Below, piece after piece: positions 7,894 to 16,471 of a stretch of 64,000 nucleotides of DNA. How positions within the stretch are numbered: position 1 is the stretch's first letter; the number at the start of each line of letters is the position of its first letter. The notes beneath the pieces were generated by a model. That model searched no databases, had not been told where the DNA came from, and worked only from the letters and a program-made list of their open reading frames with translations. The stretch is from Gordonia mangrovi (GTDB lineage: Bacteria > Actinomycetota > Actinomycetes > Mycobacteriales > Mycobacteriaceae), in contig NZ_CP102850.1 of NCBI RefSeq assembly GCF_024734075.1, positions 62,001 through 126,000 of the forward strand, written 5' to 3'. The position numbers and the translations under genes are program-made.

Positions 7894-8412
7894 TCAGCGA
7901 CGCGCCACCGGTGGCTGCAGGACCTGCCAACGCAGTGCTTCCCCGGAGTGCCGCGATCCGAGACTGGCCATCCGGGACCGCTCTTGCGACAGATGTACGG
8001 CATCGAGCAACTGCACCCGGGCCAGCAGCACGATGACCTCCCCCGTCCCGGCAGTGTCGGCCGAGGAGTCGTCGTCGGCGCTCGGATCGACCGGCCGGTA
8101 CCCATCGAGTGCGGCGGTGGCGATGGCGTCGGCAACCCGGCGCTCGGGCAATCGCAACACGTGACGAAGCACCACCTCGTCCCCGGCTCGCCATGCCGAG
8201 GACGCCAACGCGGCCGAACTCGCCACCGCATCGTCGCCGGACTCGGCGACCACGATCAGGTCCGGGTCGTCGACGCCGGTCAGTCCGGGTCGATCACGTC
8301 TGCCCAGCATTTTCTCCCGCAGCCGGCTGAGACGGCCCGCCACTACCGGACGCCCGTTCAGGTCGCGCCGCACCGGCGACGAGTTCGTTCCGGAGGTCGA
8401 TTCCGCGTTCAC
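7894..8412 (-). CDS. Conserved-looking protein of unknown function upstream of trpD
   Basis: A 172-residue soluble protein, GTG start at 8412. It has a basic N-terminus, a central strand-helix segment (VVLRHVLRLPERRVADAIA, about 80-98) and an acidic loop, then VIVLLARVQLLDAVHLSQER near 125-144. No signal peptide or membrane segment is seen. The C-terminal pattern LDAVHLSQERSRMA resembles proteins I have seen annotated only as hypothetical beside trpD in related genera; an RraB-like alpha/beta fold is possible but not shown. It has no counterpart between trpD and ctaE in M. tuberculosis. It ends 26 bases before trpD on the same strand, so the two may form an operon. Confidence 0.6.
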   Translation of the reverse strand: MNAESTSGTNSSPVRRDLNGRPVVAGRLSRLREKMLGRRDRPGLTGVDDPDLIVVAESGDDAVASSAALASSAWRAGDEVVLRHVLRLPERRVADAIATAALDGYRPVDPSADDDSSADTAGTGEVIVLLARVQLLDAVHLSQERSRMASLGSRHSGEALRWQVLQPPVARR

Positions 8413-8548
8413 ACCCCCAGCAAACCACGTTCATCCGGACACGCCGGAAATCTTGATGACCGGCGACTACCAGCGACAAGACAAAAAGTTCCGGTGAATA
8501 TCGGACCCAAGTGGTCAGGCCTTACTACGAACCGTCATACTTCACTTT

Positions 8549-9160
8549 GTGACTAGCGCTGTAGGTACCTCAGGAACAGCCATCACCGCGCGCGTGCACT
8601 CGCTGAACCGGCCCAACATGGTCAGCGTCGGCACGATTGTGTGGCTGTCCAGTGAGCTCATGTTCTTCGCTGGACTGTTCGCGATGTATTTCGTCGCGCG
8701 CGCCAACTCGTCGGTGGGTTGGCCACCGGAGCCGACCGAGCTCAACCTCACCCTGGCGATCCCGGTGACGACAGTGCTGATCCTGTCGTCGGTGACCTGC
8801 CAGATGGGGGTGTTCGCCGCCGAACGCGGTGACGTCTTCGGGTTGCGCCGCTGGTACGTGCTGACGTTCCTGATGGGTTCGTTCTTCGTTGCCGGCCAAG
8901 CCTACGAGTACTACCACCTGGTGCACGAGGGAACGACCCTCGCCTCGAGCGCCTACGGCTCGGTCTTCTACATGGCCACCGGATTCCACGGTCTGCACGT
9001 GATCGGCGGTCTGGTCGCCTTCGTCTTCCTGCTGATCCGCACCAAACTGTCCAAGTTCACGCCGGCTCAGGCCACCGCGGCGATCGTGGTGTCCTACTAC
9101 TGGCACTTCGTCGACATCGTCTGGATCGGCCTCTTCGTCACGATCTACTTCATCAGGTAG
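8549..9160 (+). CDS. ctaE: Cytochrome c oxidase subunit III
   Basis: A 203-residue membrane protein with five hydrophobic segments, matching the short actinobacterial form of aa3 oxidase subunit III. The conserved Glu of SSELMFF is in the first helix, and the [12 protein letters not shown] block near the C-terminus is a family hallmark. It starts at a GTG. It heads the gene set ctaE-qcrC-qcrA-qcrB, whose products form the cytochrome bcc-aa3 supercomplex in the inner membrane, passing electrons from menaquinol to oxygen. Gene order equals Rv2193-Rv2196. The gap to qcrC is 60 bases and shows no terminator. The catalytic subunit I (ctaD) is not in this window. Confidence 0.95.
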   Translation: MTSAVGTSGTAITARVHSLNRPNMVSVGTIVWLSSELMFFAGLFAMYFVARANSSVGWPPEPTELNLTLAIPVTTVLILSSVTCQMGVFAAERGDVFGLRRWYVLTFLMGSFFVAGQAYEYYHLVHEGTTLASSAYGSVFYMATGFHGLHVIGGLVAFVFLLIRTKLSKFTPAQATAAIVVSYYWHFVDIVWIGLFVTIYFIR

Positions 9161-9220
9161 CCGGTCCGGCCTCCTGCAGAACAGCACATCTCAGTCCGCC
9201 CGCTTAGTAGAGAGTCACAG

Positions 9221-10141
9221 ATGAGTTCATCTCCACCGCGACCGTCGGATAACGACGACGTGGACGCCGGCACGGATGCACCGGCCGCCTCCACCTCGGC
9301 GCGCAAGGCGAAATCTCGACGCAAGCTGCGTCGTCGCGCAAGCGGCACGCTGCTGCTCCTCGTCGGCCTCGTGAGCGCGGGCGTCCTGGCATCGGTCCTG
9401 ACCCCCAAGCCGCAGGTCGCCATCGCCGACGAGTCCAACGCCGCGCTGATCGCCGACGGCAAGAAGCTCTACGAGACCTCGTGCATCACCTGTCACGGCG
9501 CCAACCTGCAGGGTGTGGAAGATCGCGGCCCGGCACTGCTCGGCGTGGGCGATGCGGCGGTGTATTTCCAGGTCTCCACCGGCCGCATGCCGGCCGCTCG
9601 CGGTGAGGCACAGGCCACCCGCAAACCGCCGAAGTTCACCAAGGCCCAGATCGACCAGCTCGGCGCCTACATCCAGTCCGAGGGTGGTGGCCCGCAGGTG
9701 ATCTACGAGCGCAACCCGGACGGTTCGGTCAAGATGGAGGACGGTCTGCCGGTCCTCGCCCAGGAGTCGCTGCGTGGCGAGAACCTCGGCCGCGGCAGTG
9801 AGCTGTTCCGTCTGAACTGTGCGTCGTGCCACAACTTCACCGGCCGCGGCGGAGCGCTGTCGTCCGGCAAGTTCGCCCCGAACCTCGACGGCGTCTCCGA
9901 GCAGCAGATCTACACCGCAATGCTGACCGGACCGCAGAACATGCCGAAGTTCTCCAACCGGCAGCTCTCGCTGGAGGAGAAGCGCGACATCATCGGCTTC
10001 ATCAAGTACGTCACCGAGTCCAACCCCCAGGGTGGCCTCAACCTCGGCGGGTTCGGCCCGGTCAGTGAGGGCATGGTGATGTGGGCAGTCGGCGTCACGG
10101 CGATTGTCGCCGGCGCGATGTGGATGGGATCACGGACATGA
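9221..10141 (+). CDS. qcrC: Diheme cytochrome c subunit of the bcc complex
   Basis: A 306-residue protein with a basic cytoplasmic N-terminus, an anchor helix near 42-60, two cytochrome c domains with heme sites CITCH (88-92) and CASCH (200-204), and a C-terminal membrane helix (about 285-303). Met ligands lie in GRMPA and NMPKF. In Actinobacteria, which lack soluble cytochrome c, this subunit carries electrons directly from the bc complex to the CuA site of CtaC. Its TGA overlaps the ATG of qcrA (ATGA), so translation is coupled. Confidence 0.96.
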   Translation: MSSSPPRPSDNDDVDAGTDAPAASTSARKAKSRRKLRRRASGTLLLLVGLVSAGVLASVLTPKPQVAIADESNAALIADGKKLYETSCITCHGANLQGVEDRGPALLGVGDAAVYFQVSTGRMPAARGEAQATRKPPKFTKAQIDQLGAYIQSEGGGPQVIYERNPDGSVKMEDGLPVLAQESLRGENLGRGSELFRLNCASCHNFTGRGGALSSGKFAPNLDGVSEQQIYTAMLTGPQNMPKFSNRQLSLEEKRDIIGFIKYVTESNPQGGLNLGGFGPVSEGMVMWAVGVTAIVAGAMWMGSRT

Positions 10142-11298
10142 GTGCACACGACGGTAAAGACACCCCGTCGCAGGACGAGCTCGACCAGATGAGCAAGGAG
10201 GATCTGGTCAAGCTCGGCACCAACCTCGACGGTGTGGAGATCATCCACCGTGCCGAACGGTTCCCCGAACCGGGTACCGGCGTCGAGAAGCGCGCCGAGC
10301 GGCAGGTCGCCATCTGGTTCACCATCGCCGGCCTGTCGGCCATCGCCTGCTTCATCATCTTCATCTGGAACCACTGGGAGTTCGCGCTCCCCGGCTCCGA
10401 CGATTACTGGCGCTACACCCTCAACACTCCGTTGCTCGGCGTCACCTTCGGACTCTCGGTGCTGTCGATCGGCATCGGCATGGTGCTGTTCACCAAGAAG
10501 TTCATCCCCGCCGAGATCTCCGTGCAGGATCGTCACGACGGCGGATCCAACGAGACCGACCGCAAGACCGTCGCGGCCGAGTTCAACGATTCGCTGACCA
10601 CCTCCACCCTGCCGCGACGCAAGATGATCCTCGGCTCGGCCGCCTTCGGCCTCGGCGCATTCGCCGTCACCGGCCTCGTCGCCGGACTCGGCGGCATCAT
10701 CAAGAATCCGTGGGCCAAGGGTGACGACGCCCCGCTGTGGCACACCGGGTGGTCGCCGATCTACAACCCGGCCGACGACCCGAACGAGACCGTGTTCCTG
10801 CGCCGCGACACCGGTAACCCGCACCAGGTGGCCCTGGTCCGGCCGGAGGACCTCGACGCCGGCGCCATGGAGACGGTGTTCCCCTGGCGGGTGTCGGACG
10901 GGTACGGCGAGACCGAGGAGTCGCGGCACAAGCTCGTCGAGGGTCTGCGCTACGTCAGCAACCCGGTAATGCTCATCCGCCTGCGTCCCGAGGACTCCGC
11001 CCGCGCCATCAAGCGCAGGGGCCAGGAGAGCTTCAACTACGGCGACTACTTCGCCTACACCAAGGTGTGCAGCCACCTCGGCTGCCCCACATCCCTGTAC
11101 GAGCAGCGGACCAACCGCATCCTCTGCCCGTGCCACCAGTCGCAGTTCGACGCGCTCGAGTACGCCAAGCCGGTCTTCGGTCCGGCCGCGCGCGCACTGG
11201 CGCAGCTGCCGATCACAGTGAACAATCAGGGATACATGGTCGCCGCCGGCGACTTCATCGAACCCGTCGGACCGGCATTTTGGGAGCGTAAGTCATGA
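10138..11298 (+). CDS. qcrA: Rieske iron-sulfur subunit of the bcc complex
   Basis: A 386-residue protein with three hydrophobic segments in the N-terminal half (about 58-77, 98-118 and 165-188), as in actinobacterial Rieske proteins, which have two more than the mitochondrial type. The [2Fe-2S] ligands are Cys311/His313 and Cys330/His333, with the Cys316-Cys332 disulfide (CSHLGC and CPCHQS). The second and third segments are followed by a region that looks like a Tat-like signal (LPRRKMILG), known in this family. Start ATG 10138 overlaps the qcrC stop and the stop overlaps the qcrB start, so the three bcc genes are translationally linked. Confidence 0.96.
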   Translation: MSAHDGKDTPSQDELDQMSKEDLVKLGTNLDGVEIIHRAERFPEPGTGVEKRAERQVAIWFTIAGLSAIACFIIFIWNHWEFALPGSDDYWRYTLNTPLLGVTFGLSVLSIGIGMVLFTKKFIPAEISVQDRHDGGSNETDRKTVAAEFNDSLTTSTLPRRKMILGSAAFGLGAFAVTGLVAGLGGIIKNPWAKGDDAPLWHTGWSPIYNPADDPNETVFLRRDTGNPHQVALVRPEDLDAGAMETVFPWRVSDGYGETEESRHKLVEGLRYVSNPVMLIRLRPEDSARAIKRRGQESFNYGDYFAYTKVCSHLGCPTSLYEQRTNRILCPCHQSQFDALEYAKPVFGPAARALAQLPITVNNQGYMVAAGDFIEPVGPAFWERKS

Positions 11299-12914
11299 CC
11301 ATCGCCGACCGTGTCGCGGCGCAGGCCAACGAGGTCGACTCGCGATATCACGCTGCACCGGGTATCCGGCGGCAGATCAACAAGGTGTTCCCCACGCACT
11401 GGTCGTTCCTGCTGGGTGAGATCGCGCTGTACAGCTTCATCATCCTGCTGGTCTCGGGTGTCTACCTGACCCTTTTCTTCGATCCGTCGATGTCCGAGGT
11501 CATCTATGACGGCGCCTATCAGCCACTCAACGGCGTGATGATGACCAAGGCGTACGCCACCACCCTCGACATCTCGTTCGAGGTGCGCGGTGGTCTGTTC
11601 GTCCGGCAGATCCACCACTGGGCGGCTCTGCTGTTCGCCGCCTCCATCGTGGTGCACATGGCGCGCATCTTCTTCACCGGCGCATTCCGCCGCCCGCGTG
11701 AGGCCAACTGGATCATCGGCTCGGTGCTGCTGATCCTGGCGATGTTCGAGGGCTTCTTCGGCTACTCACTGCCCGACGACCTGCTGTCGGGCACCGGCGT
11801 TCGCGCCGCCATGAGCGGCATCGTCCTCGGTATCCCGCTCATCGGCACCTGGATCCACTGGGCGCTGTTCGGTGGCCAATTCCCCGGCGACATCATCATC
11901 CCGCGCCTGTACATGCTGCACATCCTGCTCTTCCCGGGCATCATCCTGGCGCTGATCGGCGCACACCTGGCGCTGGTCTGGTACCAGAAGCACACGCAGT
12001 TCCCCGGCCCCGGCCGCACCGAGAAGAACGTCGTCGGTGTGCGCATCCTGCCGGTCTTCGCCGTCAAGTCCGGCGCGTTCTTCGCCATCACCACCGGTGT
12101 CCTCGCCATCATGGCGGGCGTCTTCCAGATCAACCCGGTCTGGACGATCGGGCCCTACAACCCGGCGCACGTCTCCGCCGGTTCCCAGCCCGACATCTAC
12201 ATGATGTGGACCGACGGCCTGGCCAGACTCATGCCCGCCTGGGAGTTGTACCTGGGCAACTACACGATCCCGGCGATCTTCTGGGTGGTCGTGGTGATCA
12301 CGATCATGTTCATCGTGATGTTCGCCTACCCATGGATGGAGAAACGCCTGACCGGCGACGATGCCCACCACAACCTGTTGCAGCGTCCGCGTGACGTGCC
12401 GGTCCGCACCGGCATCGGCGCCATGGCCCTGTCCTTCTGGATCATCCTCACCCTGTCGTGCATGAACGACATCATCGCGTTGCAGTTCGACATCTCGCTG
12501 AACGCGACGACGTGGATGGGCCGGATCGGTTTGATCGTGGTGCCGCCGCTGGCCTACTTCATCAGTTACCGGTGGGCGTTGGCACTGCAGCGCAGTGACC
12601 GTGCGGTGCTGGCCCACGGCATCGAGACCGGCATCATCAAGCGTCTTCCGCAGGGTGAGTACATCGAGGTGCACCAGCCGCTCGGCCCCGTCGACGACCA
12701 CGGTCATCCGATCCCGCTCCCCTACGAGGGCGCGGCGCTGCCCAAGCGGATGAACAAGCTCGGTTCGGCCGGCGCACCCGGCACCGGTTCGATCCTGCTG
12801 GAGGACCCGCCGGAGCAGCAGGCCCGCAACGTCGAACGCGAGCACGAAGTGGAGAAGGCCGAGCAGAAGGCCCTTCGCGAACTGCAGGCCAAGGACGGCA
12901 ACCCGCTCGACTGA
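11295..12914 (+). CDS. qcrB: Cytochrome b subunit of the bcc complex
   Basis: A 539-residue polytopic membrane protein that binds two b hemes and forms the menaquinol oxidation site. Heme ligand pairs His107/His121 and His209/His224 show the expected spacings, and PDIY near residue 300 stands at the Qo-site PEWY position. The C-terminal tail after about 440 is a long hydrophilic extension typical of Actinobacteria. In mycobacteria this subunit is the target of the Q203/telacebec class. Its ATG overlaps the qcrA stop. A 22-bp hairpin follows, so this is the end of the transcription unit. Confidence 0.97.
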   Translation: MTIADRVAAQANEVDSRYHAAPGIRRQINKVFPTHWSFLLGEIALYSFIILLVSGVYLTLFFDPSMSEVIYDGAYQPLNGVMMTKAYATTLDISFEVRGGLFVRQIHHWAALLFAASIVVHMARIFFTGAFRRPREANWIIGSVLLILAMFEGFFGYSLPDDLLSGTGVRAAMSGIVLGIPLIGTWIHWALFGGQFPGDIIIPRLYMLHILLFPGIILALIGAHLALVWYQKHTQFPGPGRTEKNVVGVRILPVFAVKSGAFFAITTGVLAIMAGVFQINPVWTIGPYNPAHVSAGSQPDIYMMWTDGLARLMPAWELYLGNYTIPAIFWVVVVITIMFIVMFAYPWMEKRLTGDDAHHNLLQRPRDVPVRTGIGAMALSFWIILTLSCMNDIIALQFDISLNATTWMGRIGLIVVPPLAYFISYRWALALQRSDRAVLAHGIETGIIKRLPQGEYIEVHQPLGPVDDHGHPIPLPYEGAALPKRMNKLGSAGAPGTGSILLEDPPEQQARNVEREHEVEKAEQKALRELQAKDGNPLD

Positions 12915-12924
12915 ACCTGCCACC

Positions 12925-12973
12925 AACGCCCGACGGCCGCTGTCGCACCCCGCGACAGCGGCCGTCGGGCGTT
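12925..12973 (+). terminator. Strong hairpin terminator after qcrB
   Basis: Perfect 22-base arms at 12925-12946 and 12952-12973 enclose a 5-base loop (ACCCC). It begins 10 bases after the qcrB stop. There is no clear U-tract, but the stem is unusually stable, fitting a terminator of the ctaE-qcrCAB unit. Confidence 0.85.
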
Positions 12974-13029
12974 GCGGTCACCCCTCGTCGGCGCCCCGAC
13001 ACCCGCGTGGACGTGACTAGGATCGAGGA

Positions 13030-14553
13030 GTGATCAGACCGCGCCGCTCGCCTCGTGCCGTCCTCCGATCGCGTTGGGACTCCACTGGTTTGCGTGAGAT
13101 CACCCGCGGTCTCGGCACCCTCGACGGCGAGATCTTCGAGACCATCGCCCAGTCCCACTCCCCCGGCCTCGACGCGGTGATGCCGCGGCTGACCCGGACG
13201 GCCGATCATTCCAAGCTCTGGTTCGCGATCGCCGGCGCCATGGCACTCAGTGGCCACGCGACGGCGCAGCGCGCAGCGGTCCGAGGCGTCGCCACGGTGG
13301 GTGTCACAAGCCTGGTCACCAACCAGATCGCCAAACGCATCCGCAACCGGCCACGGCCCGAGGCCACCTCGGTACCGCTTCAACGGCGTTCCCACCGCAC
13401 GCCGACCTCCAACTCTCTGCCGTCGGGGCACTCGGCCAGCGCCGCCGCGTTCGCCATGGGAGTGGGTGTCGAACACGCACCGACCGGTCTCGTCCTCGGC
13501 GGGCTGGCCGGCCTGGTGGGTTTGTCGCGCATTGCCACCGGTGCGCACTACCCCGGCGACGTGCTGGCCGGCTTCGGGATCGGGGCGACCATCGCGGTGA
13601 TCGGCAGCCGCCTGATTCCACCCATCACGCCCCACAACATCGCCATCGCCCCACCGTCACGAGTTCCCACCCCATCCTGCCCCCGCGGGGCCGGTGTCGT
13701 GGTGGTCGGCAATCCCGCCTCGGGTTCCGGGAACGGGCGGCAGGTGCTCGACAAGGTGCGTTCGCTGCTACCCGACGCCGAGATCGTCGAAGTCGGTCCA
13801 GACGAGGACATGTCAGATCTCATGCGTCGGGCCGCGAGCCGCGCCGATGTCCTCGCGGTGTCCGGGGGTGACGGCACCATCGCGTGCGCCGCGCCCCTGG
13901 CGCTGGAGGCGGGTGTTCCACTGGCGGTGCTGCCGGGTGGCACCCACAACCACTTCGCCCGTGATCTCGGCATCCGGTCGGTCGCCGACGCCGTCGGCGC
14001 CATCACCGACGGCCATCTGACACGTATCGACATCGTCCGACTCAACGACGAGACGGTGGTGTTGAACACCGCGAGCATCGGCGCCTATCCGCATTTCGTC
14101 CGGACCCGAACACGTTTGCAGCGCAAGCGCAGTCGACCGTTCGCCACCGCGCTGGCACTCACCGCGACGATGCGCCGCACCCGTCCGGTCCGGATCCGGG
14201 TCGACGGCGAGGTGATGGAGACGTCACTGTTCCTGTTGGGCAATTCGTTGTACCTGCCGTCCGGATTCGCGCCGTCGCGACGGTTGCGGCTCGACGACGG
14301 GTTACTCGACGTCCGGATTCTCGAGGTCGGCCATCGGTTCGCACTCGCGCGGCTGGTGGGATCGATGCTCACCGGTCGGCTCGAGCGCTCGCCGCTGTAC
14401 CACGAGCTGCAGGTACCCGAGTTCTCCTTCTCCGCAGTGGACGGCCCGCTCGTGGTCGCCCACGACGGGGAGGTCGGCGAGAGCTACGACGAGGCCACCT
14501 TCCGCGTCGAGTATCGCGCCCTGCCCGTCTACACCCCTGTCACGCGACGCTGA
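13030..14553 (+). CDS. Bifunctional PAP2 phosphatase / diacylglycerol kinase-like protein
   Basis: A 507-residue fusion. Residues 1-200 form a PAP2-type lipid phosphatase: KRIRNRPRP (102-110), PSGHS (131-135) and SRIATGAHYPGD (166-177) are the three catalytic motifs, in a membrane-embedded region. Residues 222-507 form a diacylglycerol/sphingosine kinase-like domain with the nucleotide motif SGGDGT (278-283) and GGTHNHFARDL. The pair could dephosphorylate and rephosphorylate a lipid head group, but the real substrates are unknown. GTG 13030 has GAGGAG overlapping it closely, so a slightly later start is possible. In M. tuberculosis the same spot between qcrB and ctaF holds Rv2197c and mmpS3, which are absent here. 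Confidence 0.88.
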   Translation: MIRPRRSPRAVLRSRWDSTGLREITRGLGTLDGEIFETIAQSHSPGLDAVMPRLTRTADHSKLWFAIAGAMALSGHATAQRAAVRGVATVGVTSLVTNQIAKRIRNRPRPEATSVPLQRRSHRTPTSNSLPSGHSASAAAFAMGVGVEHAPTGLVLGGLAGLVGLSRIATGAHYPGDVLAGFGIGATIAVIGSRLIPPITPHNIAIAPPSRVPTPSCPRGAGVVVVGNPASGSGNGRQVLDKVRSLLPDAEIVEVGPDEDMSDLMRRAASRADVLAVSGGDGTIACAAPLALEAGVPLAVLPGGTHNHFARDLGIRSVADAVGAITDGHLTRIDIVRLNDETVVLNTASIGAYPHFVRTRTRLQRKRSRPFATALALTATMRRTRPVRIRVDGEVMETSLFLLGNSLYLPSGFAPSRRLRLDDGLLDVRILEVGHRFALARLVGSMLTGRLERSPLYHELQVPEFSFSAVDGPLVVAHDGEVGESYDEATFRVEYRALPVYTPVTRR

Positions 14554-14571
14554 CGTAGCCCCAGAAACGCC

Positions 14572-14610
14572 CGACGGCCGTATCCGATCGATGATCGGAT
14601 ACGGCCGTCG
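14572..14610. terminator. Bidirectional hairpin between the PAP2-DAGK gene and ctaF
   Basis: Perfect 18-base arms (14572-14589 and 14593-14610) around a 3-base centre lie between two convergent genes, 18 bases after one stop and 14 before the other. It can terminate both transcripts. Confidence 0.8.
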
Positions 14611-14624
14611 AAGGCTCGTGACAG

Positions 14625-15041
14625 TCAGTGCTTCTCGGGACCCACGTGGTACTCGAACACCAGGCCCGCCGCGGTGCCGATGATGACGACGGCGGCGAAG
14701 ATCGCAAACCACATGTTGCCCGTCGCGAAGCCGATGCCGAACATCGCCGCGCCGGCGGCGATCAGGATCGGCCACCAGGAGTGCGGGCTGAAGAAGCCCA
14801 GTTCACCCGCGCCGTCTTCGACCTCGGCATCTTCGTAGTCCTCCGGGCGGATCTCGACGCGCCGAGCGACGAAACGGAAATACGTGCCGGCGATCAGCGT
14901 CAGACCGGCACTGAAGAACATGCCGACCACACCGACCCACTCGACGCCGCGACTCGCGAACGCCGTGCAGATCGTGTAGATGACGCCGGCGAGAAAGAAG
15001 AAACCGGTCAACAGCTCGAAGATCCTGGCTTCGATTTTCAT
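14625..15041 (-). CDS. ctaF: Cytochrome c oxidase subunit IV, actinobacterial
   Basis: A 138-residue membrane protein with four hydrophobic segments in two pairs, split by an acidic loop (RPEDYEDAEVEDGAGE, about 66-81). It begins MKIEARIFELLTGFFFLAG, the family signature of CtaF (Rv2199c). It is an accessory subunit of the aa3 oxidase within the bcc-aa3 supercomplex. Its ATG overlaps the ctaC stop by four bases, so the two are co-translated; ctaE lies elsewhere, with the qcr genes. Confidence 0.95.
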   Translation of the reverse strand: MKIEARIFELLTGFFFLAGVIYTICTAFASRGVEWVGVVGMFFSAGLTLIAGTYFRFVARRVEIRPEDYEDAEVEDGAGELGFFSPHSWWPILIAAGAAMFGIGFATGNMWFAIFAAVVIIGTAAGLVFEYHVGPEKH

Positions 15042-16216
15042 CCGTTTGCTCCCACCGTGCAGTTTGGCAAGGACGTGTTGGAGGCGTCACCCAGGTCCGT
15101 CGGGGTGTCGCCGCTGGTGGCGCGACGCGTGTCGAACGGCACAGTGGTCACCGACTCCGGAACCTCGCAGATCGCCTCGAGCGCCTGCGCATTGGTCGCG
15201 AGCGGATTGTCCTCGCGATACCGGATGTAGGCGTCGAATTTCTCCGGTGAGACCGCGCGCACCTCGAAGTTCATCATCGAGTGGTAGGTGCCGCACATCT
15301 CGGCACACCGCCCGACGAATGCGCCCTCACGGTCGACGCTGGAGATCTGGAACACGTTGTCGGTGTGGTTCTGCTCCGGGAACGGCAGCACGTCGCGCTT
15401 GAACAGGAACTCCGGCACCCAGAACGAGTGGACGACGTCGGCCGCGGCGATCTCGAACTCGATGCGCTTACCGGTCGGCAGCACCAGCACCGGAATCTCG
15501 TTCGACGACCCCACCGTCTCGATCTGATTGAACTGGAGATAGTTCCGGATGTCGTCGTCGCGCCCGCCGGCCGGGCCGGGCAGTTCCTCACCGTGATGGG
15601 TGGCCTCGTTACGCGCCTGCAACTCGAACGGATTGCCTTCGCCTTCGAATCCGTCGTAACGCGAGCCGTCGGTGAATTCGACCTCGCGGTAGCCGAACTT
15701 CCAGTTCCACTGGAAGGCGGTCACATCGACGACCACCTTCGGGTCGTCGGTCTTGCTCTCGACGTCGTTCTGGACCACGACGGTGAAGTAGAACAGCACC
15801 GCGATGATCACGAACGGGATCGCCGTGTAGGTCAGCTCCAGCGGCACGTTGTACGCCGTCTGGCGGGGGAACACATCCTTGTCACCGCGCTTGGCCCGAT
15901 GGAAGGTAATGGTCCAGAAGATCAGCGCCCACACCAGGATGCCCATGAGGAGCGCGGCGATGACCGACCAGGTCCACAGGTCGCCCATCTTCTCCGCCTC
16001 GGGCGTCACGCCTGCGGGCCATCCGAAACGCATCGCCGTCCGGGCATCACATCCCGACAGCAGCAGCGCCCCGATGCCGAGTGCGACGAGTGCACCGACC
16101 TGCTTGATCGTCCGCGATGCGGAACGGGCCCCTGTCGCCCGCGGCCGTCCACCGTGTGCCAATTTCACGCCTTCCCGCTCGCTCGGTGCCGGCACACGTG
16201 CCGACCGAGTTGCCAT
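15038..16216 (-). CDS. ctaC: Cytochrome c oxidase subunit II (CuA subunit, lipoprotein)
   Basis: A 392-residue oxidase subunit exposed outside the membrane. From the first ATG, a lipobox LLSGC is at Cys56, and two membrane helices follow at about 80-104 and 130-150. The CuA ligands His263, Cys304, Glu306, Cys308, His312 and Met315 are intact (CAEMCGTYHSMM). The insertion of about 30 residues rich in acid and glycine near 190-220 is usual in Actinobacteria, where CtaC receives electrons directly from QcrC. GTG 16168 (residue 17), preceded by GGGAAGG, is an alternative start giving a shorter leader. The gene is divergent from asnB. Confidence 0.95.
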   Translation of the reverse strand: MATRSARVPAPSEREGVKLAHGGRPRATGARSASRTIKQVGALVALGIGALLLSGCDARTAMRFGWPAGVTPEAEKMGDLWTWSVIAALLMGILVWALIFWTITFHRAKRGDKDVFPRQTAYNVPLELTYTAIPFVIIAVLFYFTVVVQNDVESKTDDPKVVVDVTAFQWNWKFGYREVEFTDGSRYDGFEGEGNPFELQARNEATHHGEELPGPAGGRDDDIRNYLQFNQIETVGSSNEIPVLVLPTGKRIEFEIAAADVVHSFWVPEFLFKRDVLPFPEQNHTDNVFQISSVDREGAFVGRCAEMCGTYHSMMNFEVRAVSPEKFDAYIRYREDNPLATNAQALEAICEVPESVTTVPFDTRRATSGDTPTDLGDASNTSLPNCTVGANG

Positions 16217-16297
16217 GCCACATGACTCGCACAGGGCTTTCTTCGCCCGCGCCGAGTCAAGTCATACCCAGCGCCAAGGCAATTCTTGCACCTAGTA

Positions 16298-16310
16298 CTA
16301 CGCAGCGTAG
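16298..16310. promoter_or_regulatory. 13-bp palindrome in the ctaC-asnB divergent region
   Basis: CTACGC-A-GCGTAG is a perfect inverted repeat with a single central base in the 255-base region between the divergent ctaC and asnB genes. It may be an operator for a dimeric regulator. No convincing -35/-10 pair could be assigned around it. Confidence 0.35.
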
Positions 16311-16471
16311 ACCAAGCCGGCGAACGTTTCGTGATTGGGGTTTACCTGCGCGCCCCGTCGCGGCGCCGCGCCGAACGAGTCCGCGGACCGCACACCTTGC
16401 GCACTGCATTCGTCAGGCATACTCGACGCGTCAGAACAGCATGGTGACGTCGACGAAATGGGGCCTGTCTG

